DNA of 30,119 nucleotides from Chara braunii (taxonomy: Eukaryota; Streptophyta; Charophyceae; Charales; Characeae). The stretch covers positions 524,630 through 554,748 of the forward strand of contig BFEA01000176.1 of assembly GCA_003427395.1 (NCBI GenBank). The letters are read 5' to 3'. Position numbers and translations under genes: made by a program. The notes beneath the pieces were generated by a model. That model was not told the DNA's origin. It saw nothing but the letters and a program-made list of their open reading frames with translations, and ran no database searches. Below are positions 17,396 through 26,474 of the stretch, piece after piece; position 1 is the first letter of the stretch; each line of letters begins with the position of its first letter.

Positions 17396-18121
17396 GGGAA
17401 AATCAGTGCAACTTAGTGTGCAACCATTAGAATCTCTGATTAGGGTATTATTGAATAATTGTTGTTGACAAACTTATTCCCATTTCTCCGGAGTTACTTT
17501 ATCAGGGATGGGTAAATTTCTCCAAGTTTTTAGGATGTCAATCCAGAAAGGATCCCGTGATAGATCACTCTTGGCTGCTTGGCGATCCGATGGGTGTCTG
17601 TTTGGAGATTGTAATGAGGATGCCCTTGGGATTGACCAAGCCCGATTCTCTAGCCACATTAGGGGGTCAATCTCATCTGGGGTGGGAGGAGCTAAACGTC
17701 TGATCTGTTCGCAAGCTAGAGCCCTCCATGGGGTTCGAGGATTGAAAAGAAGTCGTTTTATCCATTGAATTGACAAAGCCTTCGCTTGAGTAGTAGGGTC
17801 AATGATACCTAGACCTCCTGTAGATTTGGGTTGGATTAATGAATGTCACACCACTCTACTAAGAACATTTTTAGATTCATGATTACCTCTCCAAAGGAAT
17901 GCTACAAGTTGTCTCTGCAATACCTTGATGGAGGTTTTATCAAGAGCCCAAATCGCAAATTTATATCAAATGGAGGCAATGACCACATTATTTATTACGA
18001 GTGATCTTCTTCCTATCAAGGAAGTACATTATTTATTACGAGTGATCTTCTTCCTATCAAGGAAGTATGTTTATCTTTCCATAATTCAAGTTTTGACGTA
18101 GCATATTTCAAAATTCCTTCA
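17396..18121 (-). pseudogene. LINE ORF2: thumb/connection region, frameshifted
   Basis: The - strand reads VAFLWRG, a TGA (17846-17848) at the position of the usual tryptophan, then GGLGIIDPTTQAKALSIQW and WRALACEQIRRLAP. The order 'LWRG...W...PK..GGLGI....QAKAL..QW' is standard for the part of LINE ORF2 after the reverse-transcriptase palm. A 41-bp tandem duplication (17985-18066) shifts the frame. Confidence 0.82.
17985..18066. repeat. 41-bp perfect tandem duplication inside LINE ORF2
   Basis: Positions 17985-18025 and 18026-18066 are identical. Because 41 is not a multiple of three, it breaks the frame. It may be a recent duplication or an assembly error. Confidence 0.95.
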
Positions 18122-18805
18122 TTATTGGTTGTAGGTTTGTCTATAGTTGAGAGAAAAATCCCAAGAACCCTCACAGGGGAATCGATAGGGAGCCATTTGA
18201 CATTGGGATTTTCTGGTGGTCCTAACTCCTTGATAGTGAATCCACCAGCCCAAAGTTTTATTCCCCCAGTTCACCCTCATGTCTGATAGAACACAAAATT
18301 TATCCATGATGTGTTGAATTGCCTCCAGGTTTTCATGAGAGGCATCGACCATGAGAGATAGGTCATCCGCAACAAGGGAACGTACCGGTATAGCATCTTC
18401 AGGTATGGTAGTGATGGAGATGCGTCTGATGTCTTTGTGATGATGAATGTGGGCTGCTAAAGCTTCCATGATGATTATAAAGAGGAGCGGGGCAATGGGA
18501 TCTCCTTGCCTAACTGATCTTTGTAGTGTTATGGCTGGTGCTAAGTTACCATTGACCATGACTCTTGTAGAAGCATTTTCATGAAGGATTTTAACCCATC
18601 TTCTGAAGTTTGGGCCAAAGTTTAACTTCTCCAGACATTTATCCAGGAAAAGTCAATCTACATGGTCATAGACTTTCTCAAAATCGATGAAGATGAAGGC
18701 AACATTGTGTTTAGATTGGCGAGATAGTTTGACTAATTCATTTATTAGTAATATGTTATCCTGAATATTTCTTCCTTGAATGAAACCTGTTTGCGCAGGA
18801 TGAAT
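18122..18805 (-). pseudogene. LINE reverse transcriptase domain, degenerate
   Basis: The - strand reads AQTGFIQGRNIQDNILL (RT block 2), FIFIDFEKVYDHVD then TGA (18653-18655; the first catalytic Asp is present, the stop replaces the usual Trp), VMVNG, VRQGDPIAPLLF (block 4) and LVADDLSLMVD (block 5, 18362-18373 for VADD). The normal motif is Y/FADD, so Val replaces the aromatic residue next to the two catalytic aspartates. The domain lacks RT blocks 0-1, because the copy starts right at an (AAC)n tract. It belongs with the thumb, zf-RVT and tail pieces downstream on the same strand. Confidence 0.88.
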
Positions 18806-18806
18806 G

Positions 18807-18835
18807 CGTTGTTGTTATTGTTGTTGTTGATGATT
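18807..18835. repeat. (AAC)n tract at the 5' edge of the RT fragment
   Basis: On the - strand ATCATC(AAC)n with one AAT lies immediately before the first recognisable RT codons. Confidence 0.85.
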
Positions 18836-19260
18836 ATAGCGGATGTTGTATTCACCAGCGCTGTCCGATCTGCCTCCTCGATCGCTACGTGCAAACCGCA
18901 GGCCGTCATGAGCGTCCTCCCTACAAACCCTCCAGTGAGCAACCCCCCATCCCCCTTATCCAACCCGGAGGACCAAGCCTCCATTAATTCACACGCATCC
19001 CAACCCTTGCGAAAAAGGGCTTTGCAGGCTGCCAACTCAGCCTCCACCCTCCGCCAATCAATCCAAGGGTCAAGCCTGGGATCTAGCCCCTCCTCCAGCT
19101 CCTCCAGCTCCCAAATTATATCTGACATGAGTTGCGAGCGTTGATCCACCCATTCGGCCAGGGGGAACGCACCCACTTCAATCGCTCGCAGCTCTTGAGA
19201 TCGCTAAGTCAGCTCACCCACCATCTCCTGTCGCTGTTGATGGGCCACCGCCAAGATGTC
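18836..19260 (-). pseudogene. Unassigned coding-like region ending in poly-Asn
   Basis: An open - strand frame reads through QQRQEMVGEL, a TAG near 19205, then RAIEVGAFPLAEWVDQRSQL, WELEELEEGLDPRLDP, WRRVEAELAACKALF and AIIINNNNNNN. It has alternating charged residues suggestive of a coiled coil and codon-like composition, but no recognised domain. It might be another mobile-element protein into which the LINE piece at 15537-18805 inserted, or a linker part of the same LINE family. Not resolved. Confidence 0.35.
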
Positions 19261-19499
19261 AAACCTAGTATACCCTCCGAATCCATCGCGCTTCTAGTGA
19301 AGATAGGCAATAATTTGGACGGCACTTCCCCTGTACACGCGTCGTCCTCCTTCGAAACAGCCACGTCATGCACGACAATACTGCCACGTGTCGGGCGCGT
19401 CAACAGGCCCAGCAACCTGGGAGAGAAAAACCTCCCAGATGCTGGTTGAGCCATGTGCAACCGAGCCACGTCGGTTGGCTGGCACAGGCTGCTAGCGCT

Positions 19500-19639
19500 N
19501 NNNNNNNNNNNNNNNNNNNNNNNNNNNNNNNNNNNNNNNNNNNNNNNNNNNNNNNNNNNNNNNNNNNNNNNNNNNNNNNNNNNNNNNNNNNNNNNNNNNN
19601 NNNNNNNNNNNNNNNNNNNNNNNNNNNNNNNNNNNNNNN
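19500..19639. other. Assembly gap (140 N)
   Basis: A run of N of estimated or arbitrary size. Frames called through it are meaningless. Confidence 0.99.
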
Positions 19640-19668
19640 GGGTGGGGTGGGGTCATGGATAATGGCAG

Positions 19669-20888
19669 CTAGGGTGGCGGCGGAGGCTGTTGCAGGATCT
19701 GGAGGGACGGTGGCCGGAGCGGTTGTCTGTGGGGGGCCGGCGGAGGGGCAGGGGCTGGCTGGTTATCATCTATGAGCACGAAGTTGGTTGGGAGGTAGGG
19801 GACTTGGAAACAGTGGCAGGGTTTTCTTTGCCACGAGGGCTCCGTTGTGCTCCACGGCTTCCACTGAATGTTATTGGCAGTATCAAGTTCAGAAGCGAAT
19901 TTGTGCGGGTCGTGACATAGCTGGTGGTAGGACTCCCAGACGGCATCTTTGACGACGGGGTCCGATTCCTCCCGATAATCCCGGATAAAGGATTTATAGG
20001 CTTCATGTGTTCGTGATCTGATCTCCTCTTCGATTGCTTGTTGGGCTTGCTGCAGTCCAAATTGGTGGCCTTTCCTTTGATGGGAACATCTTGCTCTCCA
20101 GGCCAGCATCAAAATTTGTAGTCTCATATAAGAGAAGGGGTTGGTGCCTTACTTTGTTAAAAAAGGACTTCGTCATTGCTCCTTCAGTGTGCGGCCACTT
20201 AATTTTGGCTTGCATTCTCCAAGCCTGCGCCCACTGTTTTATGTAGGCTTGGAGGTGGTCCCGGGCTTCTTGGGGCTTCTCTGATGAGGGGCGGTGCAGT
20301 GGATCATCCATAAGCTGCTCATCCCATTCTTCGAGGTCCCGCATGAGCCTTTCAAGAATGGCTTTGCGGTCCCTCGCATATTGAATGGATAACTTTTTGG
20401 CCATGTCTTTCAGCTGTGTGATGCCCTCATTAAAACAGGTCACTTTGTCCCCTGACTGCGGTTTTTGGGTTTGCCAATATGACCAGAATGTGCTAACCAG
20501 GTCCTTGAATTTTCTTAACGGGAGGAGGGAGGTATTGAATTTGTCGAACTCCGTACCTCTCTGAATATGACTGTGAAAGGACAGACCCAGTGTGATCATC
20601 CTATGGTCAAAGGATTTGCAGGGGATGCTGGTAATTTCGGCCCTAGTGACCAGGCCCACCAAATCCTTTGATACTAGTGTGAGATCTATTTGTGAGTTTG
20701 CGAGGCTGCGGTCACCCCTAGCTGATGAGCATGTGGAGGCTCTTTGGTTAGGGTGTAGTAATCTATATGCGTCCTCTCTGTCAAACATCAATTGTTTGAG
20801 CATGAGGATGTCCAGTCGCATACTTGGCAGCAGGGGGGACGATGAGTCCAGCCGCTGTGAAGTAGATCTACAATCCATAGATGGATCC

Positions 20889-20890
<2 letters not shown>
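19669..20890 (-). pseudogene. LINE ORF2: APE endonuclease C-terminus and linker
   Basis: The - strand reads NSQIDLTLVSKDL and KSFDHRMITLGLSF, the closing motifs of AP-endonuclease-like domains (S-R-I-D...S-D-H), with the Asp-His pair kept. A charged linker follows (YARDRKAILERLMRDLEEWD, ARDHLQAYIKQW), then KSFFNKVR, like the '...TKFFH..' motif that leads into the RT domain. A frameshift near 20080 moves the frame to one continuing EEEIRSRTHEAYKSF, and the reading ends in proline-rich low-complexity sequence at the gap. In active LINEs this endonuclease makes the first nick at the target. This copy is defective. It starts right after a poly(A) tract at 20892-20944. Confidence 0.75.
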
Positions 20891-20933
<43 letters not shown>

Positions 20934-21070
20934 NTTTTTTTTTTAAACGGGCCCAGTGCCCAAGGCTGATATTACCAATAAGAAGGTTGAGGCCGGGGTC
21001 CTCACAGTCTACCCGGAGTGACCGAACTGAACAAGCTGACTTAGCTGAGAACCGGGCTCAGCGTCCCTCC
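20891..21070 (-). mobile_element. Partial LINE tail with poly(A), inserted in LINE ORF2
   Basis: On the - strand GGGACGCTGAGCCCGGTTCT (21068) and GGGCACTGGGCCCGTTT (20961) precede an A tract of over 50 bases (T at 20892-20944, with an N at 20934). The tail family motif is recognisable but shortened, as at 1661-1810. It separates the two endonuclease parts, so it is probably a later insertion. Confidence 0.55.
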
Positions 21071-21076
21071 TATGAC

Positions 21077-21119
<43 letters not shown>

Positions 21120-21190
21120 TCTAATGATTCTATGAAAAATGTGAGATAATGATACTAATGATGATGATGCTAATGATGATGACGATTAGT
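21066..21190. repeat. (GAT)n microsatellite
   Basis: About 14 GAT units, then degenerate GATGATGCTAAT units to 21190. Confidence 0.93.
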
Positions 21191-21599
21191 ATGTAAAAGA
21201 AATCTAGAAGATTATGCTATATCAGCAAATCTGGCCTTCTAATCCTAGAACAACCCCTAGCCCTCCCTGAACCAGGACATTACATCTCAGAGACAATGCC
21301 ATCCTAGCCAACATCAACCGTAGCTATCCTGTTCTCGCCACCTAGACTAATCCTGGACCCATTAGTTGTCATGGCAGCACCCCCCAGTTCGCCAGTGGCT
21401 TGTCTTCCTCCCTCGACTAATCCCCAGATCTCTCTACAAGGCCTCACACTCCTATTATTTGCAGGTTACAGGGCAATGCCCCAGCTCCGGCCAGCGTCGT
21501 TCTGGCATCGGCATACCAGGGGCACAGAACAAAGCAACTATGTAGATAGCAGCCCGGATTCGACCATCTCCGAAATCCTATCCCGACCGAGGAAGAAGG
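21191..21599. other. Gene-free or strongly decayed LINE sequence
   Basis: Lies between the N- and C-terminal endonuclease parts of the - strand LINE and may be decayed endonuclease sequence, but no motif can be named. Confidence 0.4.
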
Positions 21600-22235
21600 C
21601 TGGGCGGCAGCCAAATTGCCACTCCTGCCAATGCCCTGTCTTTAGCGGGCGCTGACAAGGTCGTGTATGGCCAGATGAAGATTGCTTTTGTGGTGTGCTG
21701 GGGGATATCCTGCAGGTGTTTCTTGGATGCACACTGCTTCCGGCGGCTACCCACCCGTTATTGGACACTTTATCATATTCCAAATGGCATCCTTTTTGCC
21801 CGCTGATGCTTAGATGAGTCCATTAGCGTTGATCAAGCAAATGTCTATACCCGTGCGGCCAAGTATGGTCACCCATTGGGGCGGTCTCCTCACGTGTGGG
21901 AAGACTGGGGGAGATGGGGGTCGGTGGGGAGGCTGGGGAGGCTGGGGAGGTGTGTGGAGGGGGGGGGAATTGTGTTGGTAATGTGTGGTGTGTGGGTGCG
22001 GAGGGTGGCCAGTCATTGGGCCCATAGGCTGTGTGACCATTGGCTGGTGACTGCCACTGGTGTGCTGCATTGTGTATGAAGATGTTCTTGCTTTATTCCC
22101 ATTGTTGCCCTTGCTGCTCACGCTGTATTCCAGGGCCCTACCTAGAGTCCAAGCGAAGCCGGTCATGAAGCGTGCAGTCGAGAGGTCCGTAAGCTGCTGA
22201 AGGAAAGGAGGAAAGACAAAGAGAGGAAGTCCCAA
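21600..22235 (-). pseudogene. LINE ORF1 end (Pro/His-rich) and ORF2 endonuclease start
   Basis: The - strand first encodes a Pro/His-rich stretch (HPHTTHYQHNSPPLHTPP and similar), then GIDICLINANGL at about 21815-21850. The latter resembles the first strand of APE-type endonucleases (..N-x-N-G-L). After a stop and frameshifts, KKDAIWNMIK and AVCIQETPAG follow. IQET (Glu codon near 21720) corresponds to the catalytic Glu motif. Together with 19669-20890 this gives both ends of an endonuclease domain in the expected order. The Pro-rich part would be the C-terminal end of ORF1 (nucleic-acid-binding protein), which is an inference from position. Broken by several stops. Confidence 0.55.
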
Positions 22236-22239
22236 GGGA

Positions 22240-22683
22240 CTACCACTTGAGATTCAAGGAGTGGCTGACGATAGACTCGAGCATCCCCATGAGACCTGCA
22301 GAGGATTTTCCAGATCCCTTCCCTCCCCACCCGTGGTCTCTGGAAGTAAATCTGTAAACCCTGCTCAATAAATTACAGGCCGTTTTATGTCGTTTCAGGT
22401 GATGAAGTATCCAAACTCTGTTTGTATTTTGTCCCATACTGTCATAGCCTGTCTTTAACCAGCATTATGACGCAGAGGAAGCGGGTGGCAGGTTTCAAAG
22501 CAGAGGAAAACTTTAGGGGATGGGCAGGGTGATGGAAGGAGGTCCCACTGGTACCCCCCAGTGGCTCCTCCCGGAATCCTGTACCAGTCAAAGGGCCGAA
22601 GAAGGACACCTGCTGCATTTTTCCTCTGCGTATTGTCAAGAAAGGGACGGGGGCTATTTAGGGGAGGGAGAGCCAGTACGTAG
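22240..22683. other. Gene-free stretch
   Basis: No recognised domain on either strand. It may be upstream LINE sequence on the - strand. Confidence 0.4.
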
Positions 22684-22943
22684 CAGCAGGGTGAAGAGGT
22701 CCCCCCCCCCCGCTCAGTCAATCCCCTGGTGGGCAGGGCAATCAAAGCTGGCAGGATCCTCATACATTCTTTCTGATGTATTCCAAATGTATCATACTCA
22801 TAATGGAACGCTGGACCCGCTTTCCAGCAGGTGATGCTCCCCACCAATAGATGGAGCATTTCCCCAGGTGCTAGCGGTGTCTGCTCTTATCAGCATCGCT
22901 AGCACTGGAGGGATTTGTTTATAAAAAAAAAAAAAAAAAAAAA
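22684..22943 (+). mobile_element. LINE 3' region and tail copy with poly(A)
   Basis: CAGCAGGGTGAAGAGG, a C10 run, CTCAGTCAATCCCCTGG, then GGAACGCTGGACCCGC, CTCCCCACCAATAGATGGAG and the best-formed second hairpin (GTGCTAGCGGTG...CATCGCTAGCAC around loop CTCTTAT), ending in 20 A. The same order is seen on the - strand at 12068-12360. There is no attached coding region, so this is a heavily 5'-truncated insertion or a non-autonomous derivative. Confidence 0.8.
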
Positions 22944-23177
22944 GTTGCTGGTGGCTAAACCATTTGAAGCCCGAAGTTGTTCTATAATGCTCTTCGGATC
23001 CACCACGAGGAGGACCGGGATGATACCTTTTGAGAAGGTGAGTGTTTCAGGTACAACTGCTCCCAGGGCGTTGTCTATGTTGTCCTCTTTTGCCCAGTAT
23101 TTCAGCCGTTTTAATATGGTGAGACCGATTGGTGTTGGATTGGGCTTCGGGTCAGGTAGCTGCTTGATGCCCCCCAC
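22944..23177 (-). pseudogene. Coding-like fragment of unknown function
   Basis: The - strand reads LTILKRLKYWAKEDNIDNAL, VVPETLTFSKGIIPVLLVVD and PKSIIEQLRASNG, then runs into the poly(A) of the adjacent LINE tail. It has a protein-like composition with no biased repeat, but no family that I recognise. It was probably interrupted by the tail insertion at 22684-22943. Confidence 0.3.
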
Positions 23178-24046
23178 GATCGGTCTGTCGTGCTTCTTTT
23201 GTGAAGTTTATATAGTGAACATGACAACACGCACACACACAGATTCAGGAGGAGGCGGGTGAGGAGGAGGGAGATAAGAAAAACAAAAGACGAAGAGCAC
23301 CTGGTTGGAGGATTCCTTGACTTCCTGGTCCAGTTCATCTGCAACCCGTTCCATCCTTCGCAAGGTTTTGTGCAGAGCATCCACCATCATCTGCTTCCAC
23401 ACAATTCCATGGAAATTTGTTGGCAATTATAAACATCAGGCAAGGTAACGGCGGCGAGAAGAAAAAGAACATAACGTACTGACATGATCACCTACTTTCC
23501 TTACTTCCGTCCTTGATTTATTTATTATCATAAATGGATTGGAGGTTTTTCAACCAACTGGAAGCACACTTGTCATGCACAAGTGCATTTTCCACGCTTT
23601 GAAAACTTATTAATCAAAGCTTTAGAGACAGCACAGGGGACTTGCACCTCCGAGGCCGGCTCGGATCGGGTTATGTATTCGACGTGAACCTGTGCGTAAG
23701 TAACCCTGTATGAATTCATTCCTTTGAATCCTCTCCCCTATTCTCTCTTTTTGAAAAGATTCCTTTCCCCTTTTTCCACCCGTCCCTCCCCTCCCTCCCT
23801 TCCTCCCTCCCCCCCTTTCCCCCGTCTCTCTTTGATATGCTCCTGTTGGACTCTCCTGTTGCCTCCCTTGTTGTCCTATCCTCTTCAAAGCAGTCGTTCA
23901 CCGTTTTGGCACAACATGACCACCTTCCTTGGGCCCTAGTACAATCTCTGCACAAAACTCTCTGCACTCTCGTTGCACTCTTCTCGGCCTTCGTTTTGTG
24001 GGTTTCTCACTCTTCTCTTCCATGGTCCCATTTTCGACTCCCTAAG
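23178..24046. other. Gene-free stretch with pyrimidine tract
   Basis: No gene recognised. A C/T-rich tract lies at 23746-23835. Short open frames lie opposite each other and have low-complexity content. Confidence 0.5.
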
Positions 24047-24157
24047 CTACAGTCTTCCCCCAAATACAACGCACGGTCATTATAGCTGAATTTGGTCTAT
24101 ATTTCAGTCTAAATTCAGCTATAATGACCGTGCGTTGTATTTGGGGGAAGACTGTAG
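24047..24157. mobile_element. Perfect hairpin (foldback) MITE
   Basis: The arms 24047-24093 and 24111-24157 are exact reverse complements over 47 bases (beginning CTACAGTCTTCCCCCAAATA) around a 17-base loop. The arm sequence CTACAGTCTTC...GGTCATTATAGCTG..TTTGG matches the elements at 2883-2980 and 29953-30058. Perfect arm identity suggests recent insertion or gene conversion. No clear target duplication, no coding capacity. A transcript would form a long double-stranded stem and could feed small-RNA production. Confidence 0.85.
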
Positions 24158-24704
24158 TGCTTGTGCTATCGGCAGCCCTCAGGCTTGGGGAGTCACACTA
24201 CCAGTCGCCCTCCGATCTCGGGGACTTTGCACTATTGGCAGCCCTCAGGTTCTGGAACTTTGCACCTCACTTGTTGATGCAGTGTCTCGTGTTTGTAACC
24301 CAGCTTCGCGCATTTCCTTTTGCTTTTTTTCTTGGTTGCCGGAGGCCTTTCTCAGGACACACTTAGCCGCATCGCACGGCCATGCGAACGTCTCGTAACC
24401 ATTCACTCTCGGGTGCAGTGGTGAGCCTGATACCGACACTCTGGGGCCATTGTGAAAACTGCAAAAGCAGTGGCGATAGCAGCAGCAGCAGCAGCTTATC
24501 AAAGCTACCTTTCATTTTTTGTATTTGGATAGGTTTTGTTTTGGCTTCTTTTGGAGGCTTTGGAAGTTTAATACATCAGCTTTCAAAACAAAAACTGAAT
24601 TGGAATGAATCGCTGGAGTAAAATGATTCAAGCCTTTGCATGTCCGTTTCTTATTTCAGCAGCAACAGTAGTTGATCAAGTCCTCTTTTGATTCGTCTAA
24701 TTTA
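24158..24704. other. Gene-free stretch
   Basis: GGCAGCCCTCAGGYT occurs twice (24171 and 24238), part of a roughly 65-bp imperfect tandem repeat. (AGC)n lies at 24477-24496. No gene recognised. Confidence 0.5.
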
Positions 24705-25107
24705 GGGCCTCGCCACACCAATATCGAAACATCACGAAATTCGACATATGTCAGGAGATTTTCAACATTCCCTCTTTCGACAGAAAACCCCTCTTCGCCA
24801 CACCGCATGTCCAAGTCAAGAACTCACGAGTCGTATGCACAAAAGAGACAAACTGGGGTGAAGATAGGACAAGCGTTGGTGCGTTCTCTTTTTCGACATT
24901 CGGGCAAGAATTCGACATCCCATCGGAGGACTGTTGAAAATGTCCAAGTTGCAGGCCTGAAGTGGAAACGAGCCCGTCTCGAGAGGAGGTGTCGAAACCC
25001 TTTCCCTGACAGCTCCTGAATTCTTTTTGCATCTCGGATTTCGACATGCTGTGTGGCGAGGAGAAAATGTCGAAAAATCAGTTTTCGACATTGGTGTGGC
25101 AAGGCCC
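24705..25107. mobile_element. PIF/Harbinger-like MITE with TTA TSD
   Basis: Terminal inverted repeats of 25 bp (left GGGCCTCGCCACACCAAT, right ATTGGTGTGGCAAGGCCC; 23 of 25 match) are flanked by TTA at 24702-24704 and 25108-25110. A second inner pair, CGCCACACCGCATGTC and GACATGCTGTGTGGCG, repeats the terminal motif. TTCGACA/TGTCGAA occurs at least eight times. The element is 403 bp with no transposase. Ends starting GGGC and a TTA duplication are typical of PIF/Harbinger. Several open frames inside are overlapping shadows. Confidence 0.85.
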
Positions 25108-25765
25108 TTATGTTTATCATTGTTTATAACTTTATATGTCTGTTTTACACAACAGAAGAAGCAGAACAAGAAGATGAGAAGATGAGAAGATGAAAGGACA
25201 AAAGATATAGCCTCTGTCTTTCTTTCTGTTGTTTTCTGTTTCTTGTTTTTCTTTCCTTTTTGTCTAAACAACAGCAATCACAATCAAAGCAGCAGTGCCT
25301 CATGTTGTCAAGGGGTTTGCCCCACTCGCCATGGCTGGCTGACATTTTCAATGAATCTGAACATGGAATTTGTGCTGATGCATTCAAAATGTTGGCGGCT
25401 GGGGATTAGTGCAACTAGACCCTTGGCTGTGCTGAGGCCACTGCCAGTAGTAAGATTGACGCTGTTGTTGTTGGTTGCGCAGGTTGCCTCTATCATCGCC
25501 ATGGCTACATACGTCCTAAGCCGAATACAGTGCAGGGTCTTTAAAGCTGTATCTGGTGCAGTTTTGGGAACATATAGAGCCATGATGACCCCCCCCAAAC
25601 CCAGCTTTGTGTTTACATTCCGTTGTTCGGATAAGGTAGTGGACCTCTTCAGGTTTGGTTGCTGCTGCTGCTGCTGCGGTTGCATCAGCTGTCGCCATCA
25701 TCCCACAGCGGCGGTATCAGGCTTGGCACAGCAGCTGCTAGCTTATGTCACTCCATCCTCTAGAC
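25108..25765. other. Stretch with two opposing open frames, no recognised gene
   Basis: A 198-codon + strand frame (25243-25839) and a 125-codon - strand frame (25308-25685) overlap. The - frame starts in (CAG)n-coded glutamines (25657-25680), has protein-like composition and includes KGLVALIPSRQHFECI, but no family is recognised. Either could be a decayed gene or neither may be coding. Confidence 0.3.
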
Positions 25766-25865
25766 TTGGCTGCATCTCTCAGGGTTTGACCTGGCTGCAT
25801 CTCTCAGGGTTTGACCTGGCTGCATCTCTCAGGGTTTGACCTGGCTGCATCTCTCAGGGTTTGAT
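25766..25865. repeat. 25-bp tandem repeat, four units
   Basis: CTGGCTGCATCTCTCAGGGT plus TTGAC repeats with one-base differences at the first and last unit (starts 25766, 25791, 25816, 25841). Confidence 0.96.
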
Positions 25866-26408
25866 CTCTTGACCTGTTTCTTTTATTTTCTACCATTCAC
25901 CCGCCAATAGCCAAGAGCCAGCGAGCACCCGCTGAGCTTGTTGCTGTAGCATCGGCCATTCTGTATGTAATGGTCTGTATTTGCCTTGTCCTCCTAAGGA
26001 ATTAACGAAGCCCAGCTCCTATCGGCATATCCCAGCACCCCTGTCCAGATTCCACTGCCTCCTCCCCCCCCCCCCCCCCCTCTCCCTCCCCAGCCTCCCC
26101 NCCCCGCCAAAACCACCAACAGGATAGTGGCCTTGGGTATTCGAAAAGAAAATGAAAAAGAAATAGAAATTTATCGTTTCATCTAACAACTGAGCCGTCT
26201 GCGGTCCTCGACTCCTCACCCATCCAGTCTTCTTTGCACACATCCATCTCTTCTGCATCCTGACAGTGCAGTGGAGAAGCTTATTGATCATACCAGTGAT
26301 GTGAGGGTGATGTGGCTTTGCAAGTTCAGCCCTACCTTCATCAAGCCCTCTTCCTCAGGCTTCCGGTCTTCTTCAACACGGCCTTCACATCTGCAGCAAT
26401 CGAAAGAA
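25866..26408. other. Gene-free stretch with C tract and N
   Basis: A C-rich run lies near 26065-26105, with a single N at 26101. No gene recognised. Confidence 0.5.
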
Positions 26409-26428
26409 CACACACACGCAAGCGCGGT

Positions 26429-26472
<44 letters not shown>
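26409..26472. repeat. (CA)n microsatellite, interrupted
   Basis: CA units at 26409-26417 and 26429-26472. Confidence 0.95.

Positions 26473-26474
<2 letters not shown>

Noticed and set aside
19368-19775. 135-codon + strand frame across the N run
   Set aside because: It spans the 140-base gap and is a shadow of the LINE on the other strand.
21371-21655. 94-codon + strand frame as a gene
   Set aside because: It lies opposite decayed LINE endonuclease sequence and has no domain.
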